The translations under genes were made by a program, and so were the position numbers. Under the pieces are notes generated by a model that worked only from the letters and a program-made list of their open reading frames with translations, was not told the origin of the DNA and searched no databases. Shown here piece by piece: positions 27,853 through 36,660 of a stretch of DNA of 64,000 nt. This stretch comes from Ensifer adhaerens (GTDB taxonomy: Bacteria; Pseudomonadota; Alphaproteobacteria; Rhizobiales; Rhizobiaceae). The stretch lies in contig NZ_CP015880.1 in assembly GCF_000697965.2 (NCBI RefSeq), positions 2,731,001-2,795,000 on the forward strand, read 5' to 3'. Every line of letters begins with the position of its first letter. Position 1 is the stretch's first letter.

Positions 27853-28002
27853 TCAGAAGGCGCCGACCACGACGGCGCTGACGAAAGAGAAGGCGGCAAC
27901 GATGGCAATTGCGTGCGGAACGAGATGAACATGTGAGCGGCGTTGCGGTGTGGTCCCGTAGAGTGCGTAGCGGGACTGGATCATCGGTTTCGCTGCGTTC
28001 AT
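27853..28002 (-). CDS. Small single-helix membrane protein (49 aa)
   Basis: Short reading frame from ATG 28002 with GGAGAGA six bases upstream. The 49-residue product has a basic N-terminus (MNAAKPMIQSRYALYG, QRRSHVHLVPH) and a C-terminal hydrophobic helix (AIAIVAAFSFVSAVVVGAF), so it should be a tail-anchored inner-membrane peptide. No function is known. Ribosome site, composition and position in an otherwise empty gap support it, but no homologue can be checked here. Confidence 0.55.
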   Translation of the reverse strand: MNAAKPMIQSRYALYGTTPQRRSHVHLVPHAIAIVAAFSFVSAVVVGAF

Positions 28003-28136
28003 CGCGTCTCTCCGTTCCTGCGAGGGCCACGGCCCATCGACTGTCTTGTTCTCCTATATTTTCCATTGAGTTTGTAGATATTAAATTCCGCAAATCGCAT
28101 AAATCGTAAAAAATCGGTTCGCCGCCATCGCGCTCA

Positions 28137-29051
28137 TCAATGGCGGTTGCGGTCGCGGTCCTGAAGATGCTTCGCCCAGGTTTCGCTGAACCATGGGGTG
28201 AGCAGCGAAACGTCGGAGGCGCGATGCGAGCCTTTGAGCGCGCTATCCGTTTCGACGCAGGTCCAGACGGTGAAAGCGGTGAGCTCATGTTTGCCGAAGG
28301 TCTGGATCAGCGGAATGTCGGCGGCATCACGGCCGCGGGCAACCGCGATGCGCCCCGCCCGCCGCTGGTTGTTCTTGGCGTCGAACGTATGCCAGCGATC
28401 GCCGAGATAGACCTCGAACCAGGCATTGAAATCCATCGGCGCAGGATGTTCGCTCGCGGGGATATCGGCCATATAGCCGTTCACGTAGCGCGCCGGCATG
28501 TTCATGCAGCGACAGAGGGTGATCGCCAGATGGGCGTAGTCGCGGCTGACACCGACGCGATCCTCATGCGCCTCGAGTGCCGTGCGCATCGCCTGCGCAT
28601 AGCCGTAGCTGAAAACGAGGCGTTCATGGACATAATCGCAAATCGCCTGGACGCGCTCCCAGCCGGCTGGCACATCGCCGAACAGACGCCAGGCAAGCGC
28701 GCCAAGCCGGTCCGTTTCGCAGTAGCGGCTGGCTGCAAGATAAGGCAGCCACTCGGCGGGCAGGTTCTCGACCGGCACCGCATCCGCCAATGGGTCCGTG
28801 GCGTCGAGCCTGCCGTCATCCTCTATCACCGCATCATAGCAGAGCTTGAAATCGCCCTCGGGCACAGTCATCCGGAAGCAGGTGTTGCCATGCGGATCAG
28901 TGATCTGCTCCATCTTCACGATCGGCGAAGAGACTGGACCATGCTCGCGCCGCAGGCATGAGCGCCGTTCCGGCACGACGGAAAGATAGGTCATCATCGG
29001 GGTCGGCTGCGGGCAACGAATGCCGATTTCATAGCCAAAGCGCACGAACAT
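28137..29051 (-). CDS. Transglutaminase-like protein with altered catalytic residues
   Basis: A 304-residue protein of the transglutaminase/protease-like superfamily (COG1305 type): N-terminal beta domain (FGYEIGIRCPQPTPMM), then the core from about 105 (SRYCETDRLGALAW). In active relatives the core reads GVCRDYAHLAI with catalytic Cys, a His before AWFE and an Asp in TFD. Here it reads GVSRDYAHLAI (Ser169, codon AGC at 28547-28545), DFNAWFEVYL (Asn209) and WHTFDAKNN (Asp224). The fold motifs around these sites are otherwise well preserved, which argues against decay. It is transcribed away from nothing obvious and is probably monocistronic. Confidence 0.85.
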   Translation of the reverse strand: MFVRFGYEIGIRCPQPTPMMTYLSVVPERRSCLRREHGPVSSPIVKMEQITDPHGNTCFRMTVPEGDFKLCYDAVIEDDGRLDATDPLADAVPVENLPAEWLPYLAASRYCETDRLGALAWRLFGDVPAGWERVQAICDYVHERLVFSYGYAQAMRTALEAHEDRVGVSRDYAHLAITLCRCMNMPARYVNGYMADIPASEHPAPMDFNAWFEVYLGDRWHTFDAKNNQRRAGRIAVARGRDAADIPLIQTFGKHELTAFTVWTCVETDSALKGSHRASDVSLLTPWFSETWAKHLQDRDRNRH

Positions 29052-29335
29052 CGCGAGGTCTCCCAGGAAATCAATCGGGAGCGATAGGCTCCCCGTTTGC
29101 TTGCCCGCAGCGACAGGCGGGCGATCCTTGGTGACCGATTCAGCAAGCGCCAGATGCGGGCGGTCACAGGGCAGAGACGCAAAGGCCCACTTTGAGATGG
29201 CGGACCCCTGCCGCAGAAGGTCGATACTATCGCATCGCTAATCAGGACGGAAACACATTCGACGCGAGATCGACCGCTGACCGCCGCCGAGACGGCGGTC
29301 CGCCCGGCCAAAACGCCGCTGCGCGCGGATTGTTC

Positions 29336-30646
29336 CTAGAGCCCGGCCGCGTCCTTGAACTGGTACCACCAGGAACCGATGGTGGAATACTGCGCCCGGA
29401 ACATGCGCCCGCCCGGGAACGGATACCAGGGCAGCTTCTCGAAGACGTCATAACGCGTGGTGTCGCCGTCGATCGCCTCGGCGAGCGTGCGGCCGAAGAG
29501 GTGCGAACCGGTAACGCCGTGGCCGCTATAGCCATGGGCGAAATAGGTGTTGCTGCCGATCCGGCCCATCTGCGGCACGCGGGTGAAGGAGAGCGCGAAA
29601 TTGCCGCTCCAGGCATAGTCGATCTTCACGCCCTTGAGCGCGGGGAACACCTTTTCGAGATTGGGCTTCAGCTTGGCGACGACATCGGCCGGATCGGTTC
29701 CGCCATAGACGGTACCGCCACCGAAGATCATGCGCTTGTCGGCCGAGAGCCTGAAGTAGTCGAGGATGTAGCGCACGTCCTCGACGCACATGTCGCTCGG
29801 GATCAGCGAATGGGCAAGCTCTTCGCCGAGCGGTGCCGTGGTGATCATCTGCGTCGAAACCGGCATGACGCGCGAGACGAGCTTCGGCACGGCGTCGCCG
29901 AGATAGGCATTGCCGCAGAGAACGACGATGCGCGCCGAAACCTCGCCGCCTTCAGTATAGACGGTCGGCCGCGCCGCCTCGTGGTCGACACGTGTCACCG
30001 GCGACTGTTCGTAGATCGTGCCGCCAATGCTTTCGAAGGCACGGGCCTCGCCGAGTACCAAATTGAGCGGATGCATGTGGCCGCCGGTCGTGTCCAGCAT
30101 GCCGCCGCAATAGGCATCCGACTTGACGAGCTTGGCGAGCGCGTCACGGTCGAGCAACTGGTGATCGTCCATGCCATATTTGCGCCAGAGCGCCTGCTTG
30201 GCTTCGAGCTCCTTCATATGCGCCGGCGTATAGGCGGCGTAGATATTGCCCGGCTTCAGGTCGCATTCGATCTGGTACTGGCTGACGAGGCGGCGGATGA
30301 TCTTGCCGCCCTCCTGCACCAGCCCGCCGATGAAGCGCGCCGCATCCTCGCCGTAGCGGCGCTGGATGGTCGCGAGACTGGCATTGAGGCCGTTGACCAC
30401 CTGACCGCCGTTGCGGCCCGAAGCGCCCCAGCCGACCTGCGCGCCCTCGATGACGACGACCTTGTAGCCTTTTTCGGCAAGGTGGATCGCCGTCGACATA
30501 CCGGAATAGCCGGCGCCGACGACGCAGACATCGGCCTCGACCCGGCCCTGCAGCCGGACCGGCGTGCGGATGATGTTGCGGGAGGCGGCGTAGTAGCTGG
30601 TCGGGTAGCTGCCGTCACCGGCATAGGATTTCTGTTTGGTAAGCAT
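29336..30646 (-). CDS. puuB: FAD-dependent amine oxidoreductase (gamma-glutamylputrescine oxidase-like)
   Basis: DadA/PuuB-type flavoprotein of 436 residues. The FAD motif CVVGAGYSGMSTAIHLAEKG is at about residues 41-60, followed by GASGRNGGQV near 79; the C-terminus has the GHGVTGSHLFGRTLAEAI segment that closes the flavin site. ATG 30646 overlaps the stop of the glutamine-synthetase-like gene by one base (TGATG), so the two are coupled. PuuB oxidises gamma-glutamylputrescine to the aldehyde; the pairing with a PuuA-like ligase supports that assignment. Confidence 0.88.
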   Translation of the reverse strand: MLTKQKSYAGDGSYPTSYYAASRNIIRTPVRLQGRVEADVCVVGAGYSGMSTAIHLAEKGYKVVVIEGAQVGWGASGRNGGQVVNGLNASLATIQRRYGEDAARFIGGLVQEGGKIIRRLVSQYQIECDLKPGNIYAAYTPAHMKELEAKQALWRKYGMDDHQLLDRDALAKLVKSDAYCGGMLDTTGGHMHPLNLVLGEARAFESIGGTIYEQSPVTRVDHEAARPTVYTEGGEVSARIVVLCGNAYLGDAVPKLVSRVMPVSTQMITTAPLGEELAHSLIPSDMCVEDVRYILDYFRLSADKRMIFGGGTVYGGTDPADVVAKLKPNLEKVFPALKGVKIDYAWSGNFALSFTRVPQMGRIGSNTYFAHGYSGHGVTGSHLFGRTLAEAIDGDTTRYDVFEKLPWYPFPGGRMFRAQYSTIGSWWYQFKDAAGL

Positions 30647-32013
30647 CAGACGATTTCCAGATAGGCGCTGAATTCGTAGTCCGTGACCTGCTCGGCAAAG
30701 CCCGCGATTTCCTGGCGTTTGCAGGCGATCAGCATCGAGCGCAGCACGGGATCGAAGATTTCGGCGGCAATCGGTCCTGCCTCGAAGCTGTCGACCGCTT
30801 GCCCCCATTCCGAGGGAATTTTGGGCAATTTCTCCGCTGCATAGGCCCGACCCGAAACCGGCGCCGGCGGCTTCCATTTGTTGCGGATGCCGACCAGGGC
30901 AGCACCGAGGATCGCGGCGATGACGAGATAAGGATTGGAGTCGGCACCGGCGACGCGGTGCTCGATACGCCGCGCGGCAGGATTGCCGCCGGGAATACGG
31001 ATGGCCGAGGTGCGGTTCTCGTAACCCCAGCAGACGGCGGTTGGCGCGTGCGTATCCGGCCGCAGTCGCCGGTAGGAATTGAAATGCGGCGCAAACAGCA
31101 GCGTCGTCTCGGCCATGCCGCGCAGTAGACCGGCGACGGCGTTCTTCAGCATCGGCGAGCCCTCGTCGCTGCCGTCGTTGAAGACGTTGTTGCCCTCCTC
31201 GTCGAGCAGGCTGAAATGGATATGCATGCCATTGCCGGAACGGGTGCCATAGGGCTTGGCCATGAAGGTCGCGGCGAGCCCATGCTTGCGCGCCACGCCC
31301 TTGACAATGCGCTTGAAGAAGATCGCGTCGTCGGCCGCCTTCAGCGGGTCGTCGGTGTGGAGCAGGTTGATTTCGAACTGGCCGATGCCGTTCTCGGCGA
31401 TCGCCGCATCCGCCGGCACGTTCTGCCGGGCGCATTCCTTGTAGACGTCGGAAAAGAACTCGCCGAAATCGTCGAGTTCGTCGATTGAGAGGATCGCATC
31501 GGAATCGAGACGCTTGCCGGTATAGGGCGAGATCGGCGGCACTGCGCTGTCCGGCTCCGGGTCGATCAGGTAAAACTCCAACTCGGTCGCGACGACGGGG
31601 CGAAGGCCGAGCTCCTTGTACTCCCGCACGACCGCCGCAAGGGCCTGGCGCGGATCGGCGAGAAACGGCTTGCCGTCCTCAAGCTGCAGCCAGAGCGGCA
31701 CCAGCGCGCTCGGCCGCGAGGTCCAGTTCACCGGCAGCGCGCCGCGGCCGGTGACACCGCAGATGCCGTCGCGGTCGCCGCTCGCAAACACCTGCTCGCT
31801 GTTGATGATGTCCTCGCCCCATACGTCGACACCGACAATCGAGAGCGGCATGCGGATGCCGCCGCCGAGCACCTTGCCCGCCTGCTCCACCGGCACGCGT
31901 TTGCCTCGCATGATGCCGTTGAGGTCGCAGACGACGGCCTGGATGCTTTCGATCGGCCCGTTCTGCTCGAGCCATGCCTTGAATGCGCTGGGATCTTCCG
32001 CGTCGAGCGACAT
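30646..32013 (-). CDS. puuA: Glutamine synthetase family protein, gamma-glutamylputrescine synthetase-like
   Basis: Class of GlnA-like ligases of 455 residues. The N-terminal beta-grasp domain includes VVCDLNGIMRGKRVP; the catalytic core has ENGIGQFEINL (near 206), the loop KPYGTRSGNGMHIHFSLLD (near 256) and RIEHRVAGADSNPYLVIAA (near 350). These PuuA-type features differ from housekeeping GS: there is no adenylylation Tyr loop. It would attach glutamate to putrescine using ATP. Coupled to the PuuB-like gene and divergent from a GntR regulator. Confidence 0.88.
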   Translation of the reverse strand: MSLDAEDPSAFKAWLEQNGPIESIQAVVCDLNGIMRGKRVPVEQAGKVLGGGIRMPLSIVGVDVWGEDIINSEQVFASGDRDGICGVTGRGALPVNWTSRPSALVPLWLQLEDGKPFLADPRQALAAVVREYKELGLRPVVATELEFYLIDPEPDSAVPPISPYTGKRLDSDAILSIDELDDFGEFFSDVYKECARQNVPADAAIAENGIGQFEINLLHTDDPLKAADDAIFFKRIVKGVARKHGLAATFMAKPYGTRSGNGMHIHFSLLDEEGNNVFNDGSDEGSPMLKNAVAGLLRGMAETTLLFAPHFNSYRRLRPDTHAPTAVCWGYENRTSAIRIPGGNPAARRIEHRVAGADSNPYLVIAAILGAALVGIRNKWKPPAPVSGRAYAAEKLPKIPSEWGQAVDSFEAGPIAAEIFDPVLRSMLIACKRQEIAGFAEQVTDYEFSAYLEIV

Positions 32014-32029
32014 ATCGCAAATCTCTTTT

Positions 32030-32039
32030 TGTGATCACA
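32030..32039. promoter_or_regulatory. Candidate GntR operator upstream of puuA-like gene
   Basis: TGTGATCACA, a perfect 10 bp palindrome 17 bp before the puuA-like start and within the divergent region that also serves the GntR gene. FadR/VanR-type GntR proteins often bind short palindromes of this kind. Confidence 0.5.
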
Positions 32040-32202
32040 TTTTCAGAAAGTTGACATAATTCGGGAATTGGAGTCAAGCAGCGGCAGTGCTATCAGGCGT
32101 TTGACGTAGAGCGGGACGCGGAAAAGTGTATGCAGGCGTTTGCCAAACACCGCTCTCGCTGATGAGAAAGCCATCGCAATTCGGGCAAAAGGACATGCGC
32201 AC

Positions 32203-32895
32203 TTGAAACCCCTTGTCTTACCGCCACTTGCGCGCCCCGACGGCATGACCACGCATGACTATGCCTTTCACCGGCTGCGCCAGGCGATCATGGTCGGCGC
32301 GTTCCGACCCGGCACCTCCGTCACCATCCGCGGCCTGGCCGAGGCGCTTGAAAGCAGCCCGACCCCGGTGCGCGAGGCGCTTAGACAGCTGACCTCGATC
32401 GGCGCGCTGCAGTTCCTCGAAAACCGCCGCATCGTGGTTCCGCACATCACGCCCGCCCGCTTCGAAGAACTGATCTCGTTGCGCATTGCGCTCGAAAGCC
32501 ATGCGGCTCGCCGGGCCGTCGCTCATCTTTCCGAACGTCAGATCGAGAAGATCACGGCGATCGACGACAGCATCGAGACGGAGATCCGTCGGGGTGACAA
32601 GGTGGCGGCGCTGATCGCCAACCAGGCGTTTCACCGGATGATCTACACGGCCAATCCCGATGCGGTCGCCGTGCCGCTGATCGAGAGCGTCTGGCTACAG
32701 CTCGGCCCGATCCTCGGCATCGCCATGGAACACGTGACCGAACTTTACGTGGTCGACCGCCACCGCGAGGCAATCGAGGCGCTGAGGCGCCGCGATGAGA
32801 ACGCTGCTGCCGACGCGGTCGCTGCCGACATCCGTGAGGGTATCGGCGGCTTCGACCAGCAGGCGGTTGCACGGTTGCTGCGATTGGCTGCCTGA
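32203..32895 (+). CDS. GntR-family transcriptional regulator (FCD type)
   Basis: Regulator of about 230 residues. The winged HTH (YAFHRLRQAIMVGAFRPG through SSPTPVREALRQL) is followed by an all-helical FCD effector domain (RFEELISLRIALESHAARRA). Conserved metal-site residues of FCD proteins are suggested by AFHRMIYTA and HREAIEAL. The start is uncertain: TTG 32203 with AAAGGA upstream is chosen; TTG 32140 and ATG 32245 are alternatives. It is divergent from the puuA/puuB pair, its likely target. Confidence 0.86.
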   Translation: MKPLVLPPLARPDGMTTHDYAFHRLRQAIMVGAFRPGTSVTIRGLAEALESSPTPVREALRQLTSIGALQFLENRRIVVPHITPARFEELISLRIALESHAARRAVAHLSERQIEKITAIDDSIETEIRRGDKVAALIANQAFHRMIYTANPDAVAVPLIESVWLQLGPILGIAMEHVTELYVVDRHREAIEALRRRDENAAADAVAADIREGIGGFDQQAVARLLRLAA

Positions 32896-33213
32896 GGCGA
32901 TGCCGTCATAAATTTTAGTGTGACTAAAATTCCATATTGACAACGCTCAGCCACAGCACCAAAGTCGTGCAAATACAGACGCATAGCGACGGGAAGCGAC
33001 CAGCCTCCCGGCCTCATGTTCGTGCATTCGAGGGGGGAGGTGTCCGCTTGAAGAGCCAAAGATCCAAGTCCCGCCGCAAGACAGGCGCGGGCCTCAAGCA
33101 TTCCCCGTAGCCGACGACGCGCCGATCTCCGGTGCTCCTTTCCCCCTCACCTTCGGCCACGGCCGCATGACCGGCTGTGGCATCTGATTTCTCAAGCCAG
33201 AATTGGAAACACC
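32896..33213. promoter_or_regulatory. 318 bp intergenic region with a 21 bp inverted repeat
   Basis: No gene is seen here. AATTTTAGT-GTG-ACTAAAATT (32911-32931) is a perfect 9 bp inverted repeat, followed by TTGACA at 32938-32943, so this may be the operator and promoter of the M24 peptidase gene. The rest is GC-rich sequence without recognisable elements. Confidence 0.45.
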
Positions 33214-34317
33214 ATGAAGGAACTCACCAAGAGCCGTTTTGCAGCACTCCGCCGCACGATGGCCGAAAGCAATGTCGGCCTCGTCGCGTTGGCGCCGGGA
33301 TCGCATATGGATTGGCTGATCGGCTACCATCCGCATCCCGACGAACGCCCGTGCCTCCTGCTCATCGGCCCGGAGAAGGAAGCGTTCCTGATGCCGGCGC
33401 TCAACGCCGAAGGCACGCGCGAGCACACCGACATCGCCTTCCACAACTGGGCCGATGACGTTGGCCCGAGCGACGCCCTGACCGCAGCGCTTGCCGATGT
33501 CGGCGCCGCAAAGCCCGGTCGCGTCGTGCTCGACGAAACCATGCGCGCCGATTTTGCGCTGCTGCTGATCGATGCGCTGCCCGCCGATACCGCGCGCGAA
33601 TTCACCCCGGCGACGCTCGGCGCACTCCGCATGCGCAAGGACAAGAGCGAGTACGCGCTTCTGAAGATGAATGCCGGCATCGCCGATCGCGCCATGCAGG
33701 CGGCATTCTCCAAGATCCGCCCGGGCATGACCGAGAAGGAACTGGCCGCCGAGATCCGCGGGCACTTCGCCTCGGAAGGTGCCGCACCGGCCTTCTGGAT
33801 CGTCGGCGCCGGCGGCAACGGCGCCTTCCCGCATCACTCCGCCAGCGAGCGGGTGATCGAGGAAGGCGATGCCGTCGTTATCGACATCGGCGGCCGCAAG
33901 CAGGGCTTCCCGAGCGACATTACGCGCATGGCGATCGTCGGCCGCGCGCCCGAAGGCTACGGGCAGATCCACACGATCGTCGAAAGGGCCGTCCAGGCGG
34001 CACTGAAGGCGGCTCGCCCGGGCGTGCTCGCCAAGGAGGTTGATGCTGCTGCCCGCAAGGTGATTTCGGACGCCGGTTATGGCGAGTACTTCGTCCACCG
34101 CACCGGCCACGGCATGGGCATCGACGGCCACGAGCCGCCCTATATCACCGCGACCTCGGAAACCGTGCTCGAAGAAGGCATGGTCTTCTCGATCGAGCCT
34201 GGCATCTATCTCCCCGGCCGCTTCGGCATCCGGCTCGAGGATATCGTTATCCTCCGGGAGGATGGGCCGGAGGTTCTCTCCTCACTCCCCCGCGACGTTC
34301 ACGTCGCGAAGGCCTGA
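33214..34317 (+). CDS. M24-family Xaa-Pro peptidase
   Basis: Pita-bread metallopeptidase of 367 residues, aminopeptidase P/prolidase-like, or a creatinase-like relative. The N-terminal domain spans about 1-130. The catalytic domain shows the metal ligands in VVIDIGGRKQGFPSDITR (two Asp), RTGHGMGIDGHEPP (His), FSIEPGIYLP (Glu) and GIRLEDIV (Glu). ATG 33214 gives MKELTKSRFAALRR, normal for the family. It is probably monocistronic; role may be turnover of proline peptides or an N-methyl amidine. Confidence 0.9.
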   Translation: MKELTKSRFAALRRTMAESNVGLVALAPGSHMDWLIGYHPHPDERPCLLLIGPEKEAFLMPALNAEGTREHTDIAFHNWADDVGPSDALTAALADVGAAKPGRVVLDETMRADFALLLIDALPADTAREFTPATLGALRMRKDKSEYALLKMNAGIADRAMQAAFSKIRPGMTEKELAAEIRGHFASEGAAPAFWIVGAGGNGAFPHHSASERVIEEGDAVVIDIGGRKQGFPSDITRMAIVGRAPEGYGQIHTIVERAVQAALKAARPGVLAKEVDAAARKVISDAGYGEYFVHRTGHGMGIDGHEPPYITATSETVLEEGMVFSIEPGIYLPGRFGIRLEDIVILREDGPEVLSSLPRDVHVAKA

Positions 34318-34376
34318 TCAAAGTTGCGGCGCTCCAGGGCGCCGCTTCTCTTTGCGCTCTTCGTCGGGCCCTGCGG

Positions 34377-34628
34377 CTATAGAACCGGCCGCTTGCGCGG
34401 CTTCGCGAGCTCGCTCCCCTTCTTGCCGGGTTGCTTCTTGTAGACGGGCTGCTGCTGCTCGACTGGTGGCCAGATCCAGTAATAGCCATAGGGCCTGCGC
34501 TGGATCCCCTCGTAATACTCGCCCTTCCGCGTCCGCATCTGAGCCTCGGCATCCCCCGCAGCCGCCACCATGACGAAGAACGCGCCGAGCACGGCTGCGA
34601 CCACGAACTGATATTCCGATTTCATCAT
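34377..34628 (-). CDS. Small secreted protein, unknown function (83 aa)
   Basis: ATG ATG at 34628/34625 is preceded by AAGGAGC. The 83-residue product has a Sec signal peptide (EYQFVVAAVLGAFFVMVAAAGDAEA) and a mature part of about 53 residues rich in Tyr, Pro, Gln and basic residues (RRPYGYYWIWPPVEQQQP, then KKQPGKKGSELAKPRKR). No domain is recognised. A sigma70-like promoter fits on the minus strand: TTGACC (34678-34673) and TAGACA (34656-34651) with a 16 bp spacer. Confidence 0.75.
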   Translation of the reverse strand: MMKSEYQFVVAAVLGAFFVMVAAAGDAEAQMRTRKGEYYEGIQRRPYGYYWIWPPVEQQQPVYKKQPGKKGSELAKPRKRPVL

Positions 34629-34650
34629 CACCAGAGCTCCTTGCCTCCCT

Positions 34651-34678
34651 TGTCTACGCCTGAGGCGGGCGGGGTCAA
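34651..34678 (-). promoter_or_regulatory. Sigma70-like promoter of the small secreted protein gene
   Basis: On the minus strand TTGACC, 16 bp, TAGACA, ending 22 bp before ATG 34628. Confidence 0.5.
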
Positions 34679-34729
34679 CAGTTGTGCGTCTATCAGTTCT
34701 TGCTTGACGACCCCAACTGGCTTGATCAT

Positions 34730-34751
34730 ATTGGTGAGATGTCAGACCAAT
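34730..34751. promoter_or_regulatory. Candidate FadR-type operator
   Basis: ATTGGT-N10-ACCAAT inverted repeat 24-45 bp before the start of the FadR-type regulator gene. TGGT/ACCA half-sites are typical of FadR-subfamily operators, though the spacer here is longer than usual. Confidence 0.45.
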
Positions 34752-34774
34752 TTGGCCTCTGGGGAGGGAGCCGA

Positions 34775-35491
34775 ATGAATGAACCGGCAAGAGCGGCACT
34801 GATGCCCCTGCCCCCGGCCGACCGGGCTCAGCAGGTGATTGCCGCGTTGGCTGACTACATCGAACAATCGGGCCTGAAACCCGGCGAACGCCTGCCGGCC
34901 GAGCGCGAGCTGATGACGGCGCTGGCCGTCGGCCGCTCCACGATCCGTGAGGTCATTCGCCACTTCCAGGCACTCGGCGTCGTCGAGGCGCGCAAGGGCA
35001 GCGGCACCTATCTCTTGCGCACGATCTCCGGCGCGACCGTCCATATGCCGCTCACGCTCGACGCGGCGCACCTGCGCGACGTGCTGTTGATGACGCTCGA
35101 AGTGCGCCGCGGCATCGAAGTCGAAGCCAACATGGTCGCCGCCCGCCGGCGCACCGAAGACGACCTGAAGGTCATCGAAATCAGGCTCAACGAAATGGAG
35201 CGCGTGCATATCGCCAAGGGCACGTCGGGGCCGGAAGACCTGGCCTTTCATCTGGCGATCTACGACGCCACCCACAATCCGCTCTTTCGCCAGCTGCTCG
35301 AACAAATGCGCGAGGCCTTCGAGCGCTTTTGGGACCATCCTTTCGACCGAACGGATTTTGCCCGTCGCTCCTTCCCGTTCCACCGCACCCTCTTCAACGC
35401 GATCGCTGCTCAGGACCCTGAGACCGCGCGCGAAGAAACGCTGAAAATCCTCGCGATCGTCGAGGAAGACATCAAGGAAATGTCCAAATGA
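34775..35491 (+). CDS. FadR/GntR-family transcriptional regulator
   Basis: Regulator of 238 residues: winged HTH (about 17-75, GERLPAERELMTALAVGRST then REVIRHFQALGVVEARKGSG) and FCD effector domain with EDLAFHLAIYDATHNPLF and FHRTLFNAI helices. ATG 34775 is chosen for the GGGGAGGGAG ribosome site at 34761-34770. Its stop overlaps the PLP-lyase start by 4 bp (35488-35491), so it leads the lyase/sugar-type importer operon and probably controls it. Confidence 0.9.
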   Translation: MNEPARAALMPLPPADRAQQVIAALADYIEQSGLKPGERLPAERELMTALAVGRSTIREVIRHFQALGVVEARKGSGTYLLRTISGATVHMPLTLDAAHLRDVLLMTLEVRRGIEVEANMVAARRRTEDDLKVIEIRLNEMERVHIAKGTSGPEDLAFHLAIYDATHNPLFRQLLEQMREAFERFWDHPFDRTDFARRSFPFHRTLFNAIAAQDPETAREETLKILAIVEEDIKEMSK

Positions 35492-36660
35492 CCAACGGCC
35501 TCGATCCGTTCGACCACGCCTCGCTGATCGTCGCGCATGACGAAGGCCACGCCTTCGACGCCGTCGTGCCGCCGATCGTGCAGACCTCGCTCTTCACCTT
35601 CAAGGACTATGACGACATGGTCGCCTCCTACCGGGGCGAGCGCGTGCGGCCGATCTATACCCGCGGCCTCAACCCGACTGTGCGCATGTTCGAGGAGATG
35701 CTGGCGAAACTCGAAGGCGGCGAGGACGCGATCGGTTTTGCGAGCGGCATGTCGGCGATCTCCTCGACCGTGCTTTCCTTCGTCGAGCCGGGCGACCGGA
35801 TCGTTGCCGTCAACCATGTCTATCCCGATGCCTTCCGCCTGTTCGGCACGCATCTGAAGCGCATGAAGATCGAAGTGACCTATGTCGACGGCCGCGACGA
35901 GGAAGCGGTCGCCAAGGCGCTGCCCGGCGCCAAGCTCTTCTACATGGAAAGCCCGACGAGTTGGGTAATGGACACCCACGACGTCGCTTCCCTTGCCCGC
36001 CTGGCGAAGGACCAGGGCATCATCACCGCGATCGACAACAGCTGGGCGAGCCCGATCTTCCAGCAGCCGATCTCGCTCGGCGTCGATCTCGTCATCCATT
36101 CGGCCTCGAAATATCTCGGCGGCCACTCGGACGTCGTCGCCGGCGTCGTCACCGGATCAAAGGAACTGATCGGCCGCATCCGTTCCGAAGCCTATCCCTA
36201 TCTCGGCGGCAAGCTTTCGCCCTTCGACGCCTGGCTCTTGATCCGCGGTCTGCGTACCTTGCCGATCCGGATGAAGTCGCACGAGCGCTCGGCGCTTGAA
36301 GTCGCGCGCCGCCTGCAGGCTCACCCGCTGGTCGAGACCGTCTGCCACCCCGGCCTTGGCAACACATTGCCGCCGGGCCTTTCCGGCACCTCCGGCCTCT
36401 TCTCCTTCATCTTCCGCGAGGGCGTCGACGTCAGGCGCTTCGCGGACCATCTCGAACTCTTCAAGCTCGGCGTGTCCTGGGGCGGGCATGAAAGCCTCAT
36501 CGTGCCGGGCGAAGTCGTGCTGTCGCAGAAAGCCCAGCCCAATTCCGCGGCCGCCTTCGGCATCTCGCCGCGATCGGTACGGCTCCATGTCGGTCTGGAG
36601 GGAACGGAGGCCCTCTGGAGCGATCTCGAAGCGGCGCTCGCCGTCGCTTCGACTGACTGA
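35488..36660 (+). CDS. metC: Cys/Met metabolism PLP-dependent C-S lyase (MetC-like)
   Basis: Gamma-family PLP enzyme of 390 residues, cystathionine beta-lyase-like. Features: YTRGLNPTVRMFEEMLAKLE (cofactor phosphate, near 57), FASGMSAIS (near 85), TAIDNSWASP (cofactor Asp, near 186) and the Schiff-base Lys in IHSASKYLGGHSDVVAG (near 212). It should cleave a C-S bond or exchange a gamma substituent; which of these is uncertain. It is coupled to the FadR-type gene and followed at 70 bp by an ABC importer, so it may process an imported sulfur compound rather than serve methionine synthesis. Confidence 0.87.
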   Translation: MTNGLDPFDHASLIVAHDEGHAFDAVVPPIVQTSLFTFKDYDDMVASYRGERVRPIYTRGLNPTVRMFEEMLAKLEGGEDAIGFASGMSAISSTVLSFVEPGDRIVAVNHVYPDAFRLFGTHLKRMKIEVTYVDGRDEEAVAKALPGAKLFYMESPTSWVMDTHDVASLARLAKDQGIITAIDNSWASPIFQQPISLGVDLVIHSASKYLGGHSDVVAGVVTGSKELIGRIRSEAYPYLGGKLSPFDAWLLIRGLRTLPIRMKSHERSALEVARRLQAHPLVETVCHPGLGNTLPPGLSGTSGLFSFIFREGVDVRRFADHLELFKLGVSWGGHESLIVPGEVVLSQKAQPNSAAAFGISPRSVRLHVGLEGTEALWSDLEAALAVASTD

